Shown piece by piece: positions 1-9,487 of a stretch of 45,999 nt of DNA. The notes below the pieces were generated by a model, which did no database searches, was not told the DNA's origin, and saw only the letters and a list, made by a program, of their open reading frames with translations. The stretch comes from Dermabacter sp. p3-SID358. GTDB lineage: Bacteria; Actinomycetota; Actinomycetes; Actinomycetales; Dermabacteraceae. The stretch is taken from NCBI RefSeq assembly GCF_025147465.1, contig NZ_JALXOZ010000018.1:1-45999 (forward strand), written 5' to 3'. The translations under genes were made by a program, and so were the position numbers. Positions within the stretch are counted from its first letter, which is position 1. Each line of letters begins with the position of its first letter.

Positions 1-164
1 ACAACGGGCGGTTCGGGACAAAAGGGCGGAAAGGCAACCGTGTCATTGATAGCGCGGAGCTCATGGGAGGGATGAGCTGTGCAAAGCAGTGGGAACACGA
101 AAGCGCTAGTGAGAAAGGCGCGCTTGTGACGAAGTGCCGTGCAAAGAGGTGCGAGCACGAAGTG
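1..164. other. Intergenic or edge of an unseen gene beyond menG
   Basis: No complete gene can be supported here. On the minus strand, downstream of menG, two frames stay open to the window edge. One begins with an ATG at 64 (MSSALSMTRLP...), but the bases before it are pyrimidine-rich and give no ribosome binding site, so a partial gene is possible but not shown. The stretch holds an imperfect direct repeat: 79-109 and 139-168, offset 60 nt, both starting GTGCAAAG and ending GCTAG. The second copy contains a small hairpin, AGCAC-GAA-GTGCT, just past the menG stop, which could be a weak 3' end structure. Confidence 0.3.
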
Positions 165-878
165 CTAGAGATCGGGCACGTAGCCCCTGTGAAGCGCGAC
201 AATGCCACCGGTGAGGTTTCGGTACTGCACGCGCTCGAGCCCCACCTCGAGAAACCACTCCCGCAGCCCCTCTTGATCGGGCCACGCGAGGATCGATTCG
301 GCGAGATAACTGTAGGCCGCGCCGTTCGCCGAAACTTGCGACGCCACACGGGGAAGCATCCCCATGATGTAGCGGGAGTACACGTGCCTGAACGCGCGAC
401 TCTTCGGGGTCGAGAACTCGCACACGACCACCGATCCACCTGGCTTGACGACGCGCGCCATCTCGGCAATCGCCTTCTTCGGTTCTACGACATTGCGCAA
501 CCCGAAACTGATCACGGCCGCATCAAACGAATCCGGCTTAAATGGGAGGTTGGTGGCGTCGGCCCCTACGAACGGAATGTGTGGCTGCCGCTTGCGCCCC
601 TCAGCCATCATGCCAGCCGAAAAATCCGAGGCGAGAACCTGAAGACCTTCGTTTGCGATTGCCGCGCTCGAGGTCCCGGTCCCCGCAGCGACGTCCAGTA
701 CACGAGCGCCGCTCCCCTTCTCCAGATCAAGCGCTTCGACCATCGCGGTGCGCCATCCGCGGTCCTGACCGAAGGCGAGGATGGTATTGAGGAGGTCGTA
801 GCGCCCAGCGACGCCATCGAACATGGTCGAGACGTCTGCGGGCTTTTTCGTGAGATCGGCTCTGGTCATGGCTTCCAT
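165..878 (-). CDS. menG: Demethylmenaquinone methyltransferase (MenG/UbiE family)
   Basis: SAM-dependent C-methylation of demethylmenaquinone, the last step of menaquinone synthesis, at the cytoplasmic face of the membrane. The 237-residue length is typical. The N-terminal block VSTMFDGVAGRYDLLNTIL is the family signature, followed by the SAM-binding loop VLDVAAGTGT (about residues 60-69), an acidic post-strand-2 Asp (ASDFSAGM) and FGLRNV in the core. The last residues, GGIVALHRGY, match the family C-terminus. Either the first ATG (878) or an ATG three codons in (869) could start translation; neither has a well-spaced ribosome binding site. It fits with ndh and mqo nearby, which both deliver electrons to menaquinone. 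It lies 46 nt downstream of the permease stop on the same strand, so read-through is possible. Confidence 0.93.
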   Translation of the reverse strand: MEAMTRADLTKKPADVSTMFDGVAGRYDLLNTILAFGQDRGWRTAMVEALDLEKGSGARVLDVAAGTGTSSAAIANEGLQVLASDFSAGMMAEGRKRQPHIPFVGADATNLPFKPDSFDAAVISFGLRNVVEPKKAIAEMARVVKPGGSVVVCEFSTPKSRAFRHVYSRYIMGMLPRVASQVSANGAAYSYLAESILAWPDQEGLREWFLEVGLERVQYRNLTGGIVALHRGYVPDL

Positions 879-924
879 TGTGCCTGATCGGCAAACGGGA
901 GGCGCTCAGCGGTTATCTGGCGCG

Positions 925-2412
925 TCAGAGCCCGAGCAGCCCCGCGAGGGCGTCGCGGAGGAAATACATGACGAAGAGCGCACTCACGACGTACATGAGC
1001 CAGTGCACCTTCTTTGCGTTGCCCACGACGATCTGGATGACCACGTACATGATGAAGCCAGCGCCCATTCCAACGGTAATCGAGTAGGCAAACGGCATGA
1101 GAATGATCGTGAGAAAGGCCGGGATGGCCTTCGTCAGGTCACTGAAGTCGATCTCGACGACCTGGCTCATCATAAGGAATCCGACGAGGACGAGGGCCGG
1201 CGTCGCTGCCTCGTAAGGCACGAGCGCGACGATCGGCGAGAGGAACATGGCGAAGAGGAAGCACAGACCCGTCACGATGGTCGCGAGGCCCGTGCGTGCG
1301 CCCTCTCCGACGCCGGTCGCGCTTTCCACGAAGCTCGTGTTGGAGGAGACACCACCAACACCACCCATGATCGCGCCAACGGAATCGGCGACGAGAACGC
1401 GCTGGCTGTTTTCGACGTCGCTGTTCTCGTCGACGAGGCCTGCTTCCGTTCCGATCGCGACCATCGTTCCCATCGTGTCGAAGAAGTCCGCGAGGAGGAG
1501 GGAGAACACGACGATGATGGCGCCGACAACTCCGATCGCACGTAAGCCGCCGATCGGATCTACCTGGAAAAGTGTGCCGAGATCGGGAAGCGCGAAGGCG
1601 TTCGCATTCAGGGCAGGGACGTTCATGGACCAGCCGTAAGGGTTCCCGGCATCGGCATCGGTCGCAGGGGCAAATTGGCCGATTCCGACGGTGTTCTCCA
1701 CGACAATGGCGAGCACAGTTGCGGCGATGATCGCGATCAGGATCGCACCGGGAACTTTCCGTACCCAGAGAACAATCATGAGGATGAGGCCGAACACGAA
1801 CACAGCCGTGGGCCAGCCAATGAGCGATCCCGAGTTACCGAGCTGCACAGGTGTGCCGCCGCCAGTTGTCACGAAACGTGCATTGATAAGGCCGATGAAG
1901 GCGATAAAAAGCCCCATGCCCACGGCAATGGCAGTCTTCAAGAACTGCGGAACCGCGCGGAACACCGCCCTACGGAATCCGGTGAGAACGAGCAGAAGAA
2001 TGATCACACCTTCAATGAGGACGAGACCCATGGCACCGGCCCACGTCATGCCGGGCAGCGAAACGACGCCATAGGCCAGATAGGCGTTAAGTCCAAGACC
2101 CGCAGCCATCGCGAGGGGGAAGTTGGCCCAGGCACCCATGAAGATCGAGCAGACCGCGGCGACCAATGCCGTACCCGCGGCAACCGCGGGCATGTTCGGT
2201 TCGGTTCCGCCGCCGAGGTACATGCCTGTCGAATCCGGGACCGTGCCAATGATGAGCGGGTTGAGAACGATGATGTAGCACATTGCGAAGAACGTGACCA
2301 TGCCGCCGCGAACTTCGCGACCCACGCTCGAACCGCGCTTCGAAATCGAGAAGAAAGAATCAAGGCGCGACGAAACCGCGCCCTTCGAGGGTGCATTTTG
2401 GGTTTGGGACAT
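925..2412 (-). CDS. NCS2 family purine permease (PbuG/AzgA type)
   Basis: A multi-pass membrane importer for purine bases such as guanine, hypoxanthine or adenine, driven by proton symport. The 495-residue length suits the AzgA-like branch of NCS2. The N-terminus has the branch-typical SVGREVRGGMVTFFAMCYII, then about 12-14 hydrophobic segments. DFFDTMGTMVAIG (about 309-321) and SSNTSFVESATGVGEGARTG (about 354-373) are the conserved substrate-site region of this branch. The exact substrate cannot be read from sequence. The start codon has only a weak purine stretch upstream. A strong terminator separates it from nagB, so it probably has its own promoter in the short gap at 2413-2430. Confidence 0.9.
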   Translation of the reverse strand: MSQTQNAPSKGAVSSRLDSFFSISKRGSSVGREVRGGMVTFFAMCYIIVLNPLIIGTVPDSTGMYLGGGTEPNMPAVAAGTALVAAVCSIFMGAWANFPLAMAAGLGLNAYLAYGVVSLPGMTWAGAMGLVLIEGVIILLLVLTGFRRAVFRAVPQFLKTAIAVGMGLFIAFIGLINARFVTTGGGTPVQLGNSGSLIGWPTAVFVFGLILMIVLWVRKVPGAILIAIIAATVLAIVVENTVGIGQFAPATDADAGNPYGWSMNVPALNANAFALPDLGTLFQVDPIGGLRAIGVVGAIIVVFSLLLADFFDTMGTMVAIGTEAGLVDENSDVENSQRVLVADSVGAIMGGVGGVSSNTSFVESATGVGEGARTGLATIVTGLCFLFAMFLSPIVALVPYEAATPALVLVGFLMMSQVVEIDFSDLTKAIPAFLTIILMPFAYSITVGMGAGFIMYVVIQIVVGNAKKVHWLMYVVSALFVMYFLRDALAGLLGL

Positions 2413-2426
2413 GCGGCCTATTGTAG

Positions 2427-2462
2427 GAAAAGCCCGGCCAAAGTGGCGCTTCGGGCCGGGCT
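2427..2462 (-). terminator. Rho-independent terminator downstream of nagB
   Basis: A perfect 9-bp stem, AGCCCGGCC (2431-2439) with GGCCGGGCT (2454-2462), with a 14-nt loop. Read on the minus strand it is followed by TTTTCC, a U-tract. It lies 31 nt past the nagB stop and just before the permease start, so it should end nagB transcription. Confidence 0.8.
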
Positions 2463-2492
2463 AGGGAGACGAAGACCTCGCCTTGAGCGTAC

Positions 2493-3266
2493 TTAGCTGC
2501 GGTTGGCGTCGATGAAGCGGTAATAGTCGAGATAGTCGAGCTTCGAGGCAGCGGCGCTATCTACGACGACGGTCGCATCTTCGTGCAGCTGGAGCGCGGT
2601 CGAGGTCCATCGCGCGCTCACTCCACCCTCGATCGTCTGCCTGATTGCTTCTGCCTTGTTCTCACCCGTAGCGATGAGGAGAAGCTTCTTGGCCTCGCGA
2701 ATCGTGCCAACGCCCTGGCTGATCGCATGAACCGGAACGTCGTCCTTCGATTCGAAGAAGCGCGCGTTGTCGGCGATCGTTTTCGGAGTGAGAGTCACGA
2801 GGTGGGTTCGGGATGCGAGGGAGGTACCGGGCTCGTTGAAGCCGATATGTCCCGTCGCACCGACGCCGAGAAGCTGAAGATCCACGCCGCCAGCATCCTT
2901 AATCGCGGCGTCGTAACGCTCTGCCTCCGAAGCCGGATCCCCGGTGTCTCCGCGCGGGCAGAAGACCTTCTCGGGATCGAGATCAACCTTGTCCACAAGA
3001 TGCTCGCGAATGAATCGCGCGTAACTCTGCGGGTGCTCGGGCGAAAGCCCCACGTACTCATCAAGCATGAAAACCGTGACGCCCGCAAAACTCAGCCCCT
3101 CCTCACGGTGACGGCGCGCAAGTTCGTCATAAGCGGCCACGGGTGAAGAGCCCGTCGCGAGACCAAGAGTGACCGGGCCCCCGTTTGCCTCACGGATCAC
3201 CGCTTCAATGTGATCGGCAACGATCTGGCTCGCGTCTTCGGCATTGGGACGGATGTAAATCTCCAT
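2493..3266 (-). CDS. nagB: Glucosamine-6-phosphate deaminase
   Basis: Converts glucosamine-6-phosphate to fructose-6-phosphate and ammonia, feeding amino sugars into glycolysis. The 257-residue length is normal. Visible motifs are ATGSSP (37-42, phosphate site), LDEY with Asp69 (E. coli Asp72), and GHIGFNEP with His140 and Glu145 (E. coli His143 and Glu148). The residue matching E. coli Asp141 is Thr138 (GVGATGH). From memory this site varies in Gram-positive NagB proteins, so the enzyme is probably active. The start is supported by GGAG six bases upstream. It stands alone between two terminators, without nagA or a regulator beside it. I saw no clear DasR-type operator upstream. Confidence 0.95.
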   Translation of the reverse strand: MEIYIRPNAEDASQIVADHIEAVIREANGGPVTLGLATGSSPVAAYDELARRHREEGLSFAGVTVFMLDEYVGLSPEHPQSYARFIREHLVDKVDLDPEKVFCPRGDTGDPASEAERYDAAIKDAGGVDLQLLGVGATGHIGFNEPGTSLASRTHLVTLTPKTIADNARFFESKDDVPVHAISQGVGTIREAKKLLLIATGENKAEAIRQTIEGGVSARWTSTALQLHEDATVVVDSAAASKLDYLDYYRFIDANRS

Positions 3267-3357
3267 GGCTTCTCCGGCTCAGTTCGGGGGCGCGTGGGGT
3301 CCGACGCTTGCCGGCCCTCATCAACGCCCATGTTGTTCTCGCGCATGCGCTCTCACA

Positions 3358-3387
3358 AGCATAGATACTTCGCTTCGAGAGCGGCAA
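3358..3387 (-). promoter_or_regulatory. Candidate sigma-A promoter of nagB
   Basis: On the minus strand TTGCCG (3387-3382) is followed after 18 nt by TATGCT (3363-3358). The implied start site is near 3351, giving a leader of about 85 nt. The same TATGCT -10 appears before rplY. The -35 match is only partial. Confidence 0.35.
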
Positions 3388-3413
3388 GGCCCGGCACCTG
3401 AGGGTGCCGGGCC
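3388..3413 (-). terminator. Terminator hairpin downstream of ndh
   Basis: A perfect 11-bp stem, GGCCCGGCACC (3388-3398) with GGTGCCGGGCC (3403-3413), with a 4-nt loop. On the minus strand it is followed by TTGCC only, so the U-tract is poor, as often in high-GC actinobacteria. It sits 43 nt past the ndh stop. Confidence 0.7.
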
Positions 3414-3456
3414 TCGCTTCTCAGCGCGGGAAAACTAGGCGCTTATCCGAGAGAAC

Positions 3457-4809
3457 TTACTTCTTCTTCGGCGTCGAAGCCGCCGCAAGCTCAAAGGCCT
3501 TGCGCGGTTCGCTCGTCTGCGCAATGCCAAGAATTTCGCGGTTGCCGAGGAGCGAGCTCGCCCAGCCTGCGACGACGCCAGCCTTGCGGCCAAGCGTGGG
3601 CATGGCGTAAACGTGGTAGGCGCGAGCGCCGAGCCATGCAGGCAGCCCCTTGAGTTCGACCTTCTTATCGCCGATGAAGAGCGTGCCAACGCCCTTGAAC
3701 ATGCCGAGGGTCGCCATCGTGCCGAGGTTTTTGTGGTAGTAGTCCACAAGCGGGCGCGAATCGATGGCTCGCGCGACGTTGTCGGCGAGGGTCTTGGCCT
3801 GGCGCACAGCGTGCTGCGCGTTCGGCGGGCACACCTTGCCCTCGCCCGAGGCGAGGTCCGGAACGGTCGTGCAGTCGCCCGCGGCGAAGACACCCTCGAG
3901 GGGGCCATCTTCGCTCTTGACGCGGAGGTCCGCGAGGCAGTCGAGACGCCCGGTCTGGTTGAGGGGCAGATCCGAGTTCTCGAGAACGGGGTTCGGCTTA
4001 ATGCCGGCGCACCACACGATGAGGTCCGAAGCGAACTCGTCGCCATCGGAGGTCTTAACAATGCCGTTCTCGCACGAGTTGAGGAAGGTTTCGAGCTTAA
4101 CCTCGATACCACGCTCGCGGAACTGCTTGAGGGCATACTTGCCGAGCTCTTCGCCAACCTCGGGGAGGATACGGCCCATGGCTTCGATCATGACGAAGCG
4201 GACGTCCGAAGGGTGGAGATCCGGGTAGTACTGGAGCGCCGCGGAGACCATGTCTTCCGCCTCTGCGATCGCTTCTGAGCCAGCGAAACCGCCACCCACG
4301 AAGGTGAAGGTCAAAAGGCGCTTGCGGGTTTCCGGGTCCTTGGTCGAGGCTGCCTCGGCAAGGTTGCTGAGGATTCGGTCGCGCACAGCAACGGCTTCCT
4401 CGACCCACTTGAAGCCGATCGCGTTCTCCGCGAGGCCAGGAATCGGAAGTGTGCGCGGAACGGAGCCAAGACCAACGACGAGGTAGTCGTAGCTGATCTC
4501 GATCGTCTCTTCGCCTTCAAGGGCTACGGTCACGACGCGCTCCGCGTGGGAGATCTTCTCCACCGCACCCGTCACAACCTTTGTGCCCTGCAGAACCTTA
4601 CGGAGCGGAGCAAGGACGTTGCGCGGGTCGATCGCGCCTGCGCCAACCTCGGGCAGGAATGGCTGGTACGTGAGGTACGGTCGCGTATCCACGACCGTGA
4701 TGGCAACGTTGTTGCCGGCCTTCTTTCGCAGCTCGGCTGCGACGTTCATGCCAACGCTTCCGCCGCCAAGAACGAGAACGTGCGGCTTATTTCCTGAATT
4801 GATGTTCAT
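3457..4809 (-). CDS. ndh: Type II NADH dehydrogenase (NADH:menaquinone oxidoreductase)
   Basis: A single-subunit, non-proton-pumping FAD enzyme that passes electrons from NADH to menaquinone at the inner membrane face. Two Rossmann motifs are visible: VLGGGSVGMN near the N-terminus for FAD and FTFVGGGFAGSE at about 170-181 for NADH. The FAD-closing motif VFAAGDC is at about 307-313. AQHAVRQAK and a C-terminal hydrophobic/amphipathic stretch around the W-ASSLLG region fit membrane attachment. I place the start at the ATG at 4809 (MNINSGNK), which follows GGAAAGG by 13 nt. An in-frame ATG at 4833 would add eight residues but has no ribosome binding site. It follows ppx by 39 nt and may be read with the eno-divIC-ppx cluster. 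Confidence 0.94.
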   Translation of the reverse strand: MNINSGNKPHVLVLGGGSVGMNVAAELRKKAGNNVAITVVDTRPYLTYQPFLPEVGAGAIDPRNVLAPLRKVLQGTKVVTGAVEKISHAERVVTVALEGEETIEISYDYLVVGLGSVPRTLPIPGLAENAIGFKWVEEAVAVRDRILSNLAEAASTKDPETRKRLLTFTFVGGGFAGSEAIAEAEDMVSAALQYYPDLHPSDVRFVMIEAMGRILPEVGEELGKYALKQFRERGIEVKLETFLNSCENGIVKTSDGDEFASDLIVWCAGIKPNPVLENSDLPLNQTGRLDCLADLRVKSEDGPLEGVFAAGDCTTVPDLASGEGKVCPPNAQHAVRQAKTLADNVARAIDSRPLVDYYHKNLGTMATLGMFKGVGTLFIGDKKVELKGLPAWLGARAYHVYAMPTLGRKAGVVAGWASSLLGNREILGIAQTSEPRKAFELAAASTPKKK

Positions 4810-4848
4810 GTGTGTGAACTTGCCTTTCCACATCGCTAACGATGCAAT

Positions 4849-5814
4849 TCAACCACGCTGGGGCTCTTCCAGTCTGAGTGAATCGAGCACGCTCATGGCG
4901 AGCCCGTCCAGGATGTCGTGTTCGCTTGTCGTGACGCGCTCAAGCCCGCCTTCGCGTGCCACGCGCTCAAGGATGCGCGCCCAAATAAGCGCCCCCGCGC
5001 CTATGACGTCGATCCGACCCGGGTGAATTGCAGGGAAAGCCGCAAGCTCCTCGGAAGTCGAACGCAGGATCCGATAGCTAAGCGCAGTGAAATCCTCGGC
5101 TTCGATACGTGCGCCATGACTCACCTCGGGCGTGTACTCCTCGAGCCCGAGGGCGACTGCGGTCAAAGTCGTCACCGTTCCCGCGACGCCAACGATGCCG
5201 CGGACCGATGCAAGATCGATAGTGCCCGCAGCCGAGTCGAGAAGCGCGTCGATATCGCGGGTCGCGGCCTCGATATCCCCCTCGCTTACGCGATCAGCGC
5301 TCAGATGCCGTTCAGTGAGGCGCACCGAGCCCATGTCGAGACTGATCTCAGCTCGGGGCTCGTCATCCCCGAATACGAGCTCGGTCGAGCCACCGCCGAT
5401 GTCAACAATAAGGCGAGGCGACGGGCCCGGATCCGGCAGCGTTGCGACGGCGCCTCGGTAACTGAGACTCGCCTCTTCCGTCCCCTCGATCACCTCCGGC
5501 TCGATCCCGAGAATGTCTCTCACGCCATCGATAAACTCTGCGCGGTTCTCGGCATCACGGCTCGCGCTCGTCGCCGCGAAGCGAACGCCCTCGACTGCGC
5601 TCCCCTCGATGACCCGCGCGTATTCACGAGTGGCGGCGAGCGTACGCTCGATCGCCTCACGATCGAGTCGGCCGGTGCGATCAACCCCGTAGCCGAGGCG
5701 AACAATCTTCATGTCGCGCGCAATATCGCGCAGGGAACCGTCGGACTGCTCCTCCGCGATGAGGAGGCGAATCGAGTTTGTACCACAATCAATTGCGGCA
5801 ACGCGGCGGCTCAT
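4849..5814 (-). CDS. ppx: Ppx/GppA family exopolyphosphatase
   Basis: A predicted phosphatase of the ASKHA fold that removes terminal phosphate from polyphosphate and/or pppGpp. It starts at the ATG at 5814 (MSRRVAAIDCGTNSIRLLI), which shares ATGA with the stop of the DUF501 gene and has GGAGG just upstream. That gives 321 residues, typical of the short actinobacterial form with only the two catalytic subdomains. Motifs: AAIDCGTNSIRLL (phosphate 1), the catalytic region TEEASLSYRG (near 120-130), VDIGGGSTELVF (phosphate 2, near 147-158) and GVAGTVTTL. Position next to eno-divIC-DUF501 is conserved in actinobacteria. From memory the mycobacterial member at this place (Rv1026) acts on polyphosphate, so I favour exopolyphosphatase over GppA. 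Confidence 0.92.
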   Translation of the reverse strand: MSRRVAAIDCGTNSIRLLIAEEQSDGSLRDIARDMKIVRLGYGVDRTGRLDREAIERTLAATREYARVIEGSAVEGVRFAATSASRDAENRAEFIDGVRDILGIEPEVIEGTEEASLSYRGAVATLPDPGPSPRLIVDIGGGSTELVFGDDEPRAEISLDMGSVRLTERHLSADRVSEGDIEAATRDIDALLDSAAGTIDLASVRGIVGVAGTVTTLTAVALGLEEYTPEVSHGARIEAEDFTALSYRILRSTSEELAAFPAIHPGRIDVIGAGALIWARILERVAREGGLERVTTSEHDILDGLAMSVLDSLRLEEPQRG

Positions 5815-6365
5815 GCGCCCTCCTCCTCGAGCATTGCGGGCGTGACCTCGCAGCGGCACTGCTCGATTGTCGTATCGGAAGCCGCCATCTCGAGGGCACG
5901 GTCGCCGAAGGGGTTCACGCCGGGGCCTTCGGCGAGAGCCTGGCCCACGACGGCATGGAGGCACTTCACGCGCGTAGGCATGCCGCCCGCGCTCACGCCT
6001 TCGATTTCTTCGGCACTACCGAGCTCGGCGCGACGCTCCAAGTAGCGCTCGTGAGCACGCGCATAGCTCTCTTGCAGCTCTTCGTTTCCCTCGAGCTCGG
6101 CCGTCCACTCGGCGAGCAGCCCGCGTGCCTCGAGCCGCGAACATGCCTCAACCATGGACGGCAGCGTGAGATAGAGACTCGTGGGAAACGGTGATCCGTC
6201 GGGAAGTCGCGGAGCAGTGCGGACAACAGCGGGAGCTCCGCACGCGCACCGCCGCGCGATCGAATGCACACCGCGCATGGTGCGACCAAGCTGCTGGGCC
6301 ATGAGGGTGAGATCACGTTCGGATGCCTCGGTCTCGAACGGAAGCGGTTCAAGCGGTGTGGGCAT
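5811..6365 (-). CDS. DUF501 domain protein
   Basis: A 184-residue conserved actinobacterial protein of unknown function. Family hallmarks are an N-terminal block QLGRTMRGVHSIARRCACG with a Cys-x-Cys pair, LPDGSPFPTSLYLTLP, and a C-terminal block GGMPTRVKCLHAVVGQALAE followed by GVNPFGD. The conserved Cys/His set (CAC; KCLH) could bind a metal or act in catalysis, but this is inference. It is always found between divIC/ftsB and ppx in this phylum, here 34 nt downstream of divIC and overlapping ppx by four bases, so the three are translationally linked. No membrane segment is visible. Confidence 0.9.
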   Translation of the reverse strand: MPTPLEPLPFETEASERDLTLMAQQLGRTMRGVHSIARRCACGAPAVVRTAPRLPDGSPFPTSLYLTLPSMVEACSRLEARGLLAEWTAELEGNEELQESYARAHERYLERRAELGSAEEIEGVSAGGMPTRVKCLHAVVGQALAEGPGVNPFGDRALEMAASDTTIEQCRCEVTPAMLEEEGA

Positions 6366-6399
6366 GGAGCTCTATCGCCTTTCGATGATGTCGTGGCCC

Positions 6400-7026
6400 T
6401 CACGGGCCCAATTTATCGGCAGGATCCTCGGGCGGCGCTGCCTGGCTTGCGGCCACGAGAGAGTCCCACAGCGTACCGAACCACGCGGTCTTCGCACGCT
6501 GCTCCTCTTGGGCCGCCTGTTCCGTCTGGGGAACATCGGCGCCGCTCGAATCCGTCAAACGGTATTGCGTTTCCCCCGGGTACGCAAAAAGCAAACGTTC
6601 GCGCGCTTGAGCGGAGACAAACGTGGGGTCCTGCCAGCGCGCCACCTCGGCCTCGAGCCCCTCAACCTCACGTTCCTGCTCGGCGACTTGAGCCCGAAGG
6701 TTGCTGAGCCGCTGCTGCTGCATGACGTAGCCGTTGACGGTGGGAACGAGCGCTACGAGCGCGATGAGCGTAATCGCGAGCAGGACGAGTGAACGACCCG
6801 TAAGACCCGCGATTGGCGCAAGAGCCTTGCGCGCCCCGGCGCTCACCGCCCCCCTCGTTCGGAAAGCTGGCGAGGGCGAGGATTTCGCGCGCGCGGATGG
6901 CATGCGCCGCCGGTTTCGACGCGCAGCCGGTGCCGAAGGTGCGGCAGGTTTACGTCGCCGCGACGGCGAGGAGCGCCCCACCGGTGTAGGCGGGGCGCTC
7001 CTTCGGCTTCTTAGCGAATCAGGCAT
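6400..7026 (-). CDS. Septum formation initiator (DivIC/FtsB family)
   Basis: A single-pass divisome protein that should pair with FtsL and FtsQ at the division septum. The N-terminal 75 residues are an Arg/Ser/Pro/Ala-rich cytoplasmic tail, then one membrane helix (about 78-100: LVLLAITLIALVALVPTV). A coiled coil follows (QQRLSNLRAQVAEQEREVEG), then the family's WQDPTFVSAQARERL and PGETQYRL. I place the start at the ATG at 7026, 19 nt after the eno stop, with AGGG upstream. A strong hairpin at 6970-7001 lies inside this N-terminal region, so a start at the ATG at 6903 (MPSARAKS) is possible; it would shorten the tail but keep the helix. The C-terminal 40 residues are low-complexity and probably extracellular. 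Confidence 0.85.
   Translation of the reverse strand: MPDSLRSRRSAPPTPVGRSSPSRRRKPAAPSAPAARRNRRRMPSARAKSSPSPAFRTRGAVSAGARKALAPIAGLTGRSLVLLAITLIALVALVPTVNGYVMQQQRLSNLRAQVAEQEREVEGLEAEVARWQDPTFVSAQARERLLFAYPGETQYRLTDSSGADVPQTEQAAQEEQRAKTAWFGTLWDSLVAASQAAPPEDPADKLGP
6970..7001 (-). terminator. Strong hairpin after eno, inside the predicted start of divIC
   Basis: A perfect 10-bp stem, GGAGCGCCCC (6970-6979) with GGGGCGCTCC (6992-7001), with a 12-nt loop. It has no U-tract on either strand. It lies 45 nt past the eno stop and would cover codons about 9-19 of divIC if the 7026 start is used. It could limit read-through from the strongly expressed eno into the division gene. Confidence 0.45.
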
Positions 7027-7045
7027 AAGCCCTATCGTAGATCGC

Positions 7046-8469
<1,424 letters not shown>

Positions 8470-8470
8470 T

Positions 8471-9487
8471 TCAGTCGCCGCGCAACCGAGTGTCGATCTG
8501 AGCGAGGAGCGTACGCAGCGCCGATTCAGGATCCTCATCTCGTTTCGCTGCCGCAATCACAATTTCCATAAGCCGCGCCGCATCGCTTCCGGCCGAGGCG
8601 GTGTCCTCAAGAGCCTTGTGCAGTTCTGGCGCCCTTCCGGCTGCTTCGGCACGCGAGGCGATCTTGAAGGCGCGTTGGAGCGCAGGAAGCGCGAGCGGAA
8701 TGCCCTCGCTGAGGGCGCGCCTCGGCTTTTCCTTTTTCTTGATCTCTTCCCATTGTGCCGTGATCTCCTCGACGCTTAGGTCCTCGCGCTCTGGCCCGAA
8801 CACGTGAGGATTGCGCCGGTACATCTTCGCGTTGAGCGCACGCGCGACGGAGTCGAGAGTCCAGGGCTCCGCTTCTTCCATGCCGATGCGCGCGTGAAAG
8901 ACGAGCTGAAAAAGTAGGTCACCACACTCATCGACGAGCGCAGGAGTGCGAAGATCCTCTCGCTCGAGCTCCTCGAGCACTTCGTGAGTCTCCTCGAGCA
9001 AGTAGCGTGCGAGCGAAGCGTGGGTCTGCTCGGCGCTCCACGGATCGCCTCCAGGGCTGCGCAGCTCATGCATGATGCGCACCGATTCCACGACAGCCGC
9101 ACCGGGAGCCACGGGCGAGGCGAAAACAAAGTCGGCATCCACCCGGGCACCGATTTTCTCCTCGAGTGCGCGAAGGGTGTGCATCGGTGAGGGAAGGAAG
9201 GGGTGCTCGGAATCGCACAACCAGGCGCGATATTCCCCCGGGCAAGCGTCGGACCCCTCGAGCCACTCCCCCAGCGAGTGCATGAGTTCGTCGGCGCTCG
9301 CGCTCTCAAGCCGCACGCACTCGATCCCGGACTCGCGCACATGCGCCTCCCACGCCGGGTGCGCACACGAAAGCGCCACACTCGCGGCACCCCTGAGGGC
9401 ATCCCAGCCTCGAGAGGTCATGAGCCCCGGTGCGTTGAGAGGTGAGACAGGGACAATTCGTAGCTCGCCCGCGAAGGCGCCGTTCAT
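8471..9487 (-). CDS. mazG: MazG family nucleoside triphosphate pyrophosphohydrolase
   Basis: Hydrolyses (d)NTPs, probably including oxidised or non-canonical ones, to the monophosphate and pyrophosphate. The C-terminal half carries the MazG fold: GGDPWSAEQTHASLARYLLE, then the metal-binding EETHEVLEELE and DECGDLLFQLVFHARI, with the family tail RRNPHVFG and QWEEIKKKEK. The first 110 residues are a variable extension as in other actinobacterial MazG proteins; I cannot assign a function to it. Only one MazG domain is present, unlike the double E. coli form. The start ATG (9487) overlaps the mfd stop as ATGA, so translation is coupled to mfd. Pairing with the repair factor mfd is conserved in actinobacteria. 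Confidence 0.92.
   Translation of the reverse strand: MNGAFAGELRIVPVSPLNAPGLMTSRGWDALRGAASVALSCAHPAWEAHVRESGIECVRLESASADELMHSLGEWLEGSDACPGEYRAWLCDSEHPFLPSPMHTLRALEEKIGARVDADFVFASPVAPGAAVVESVRIMHELRSPGGDPWSAEQTHASLARYLLEETHEVLEELEREDLRTPALVDECGDLLFQLVFHARIGMEEAEPWTLDSVARALNAKMYRRNPHVFGPEREDLSVEEITAQWEEIKKKEKPRRALSEGIPLALPALQRAFKIASRAEAAGRAPELHKALEDTASAGSDAARLMEIVIAAAKRDEDPESALRTLLAQIDTRLRGD

Noticed and set aside
5815..5964. N-terminal extension of ppx to 5964
   Set aside because: The extra 50 residues are Arg/Pro-rich, lie inside the DUF501 gene, and the ATGA overlap with GGAGG at 5814 gives a family-like N-terminus.
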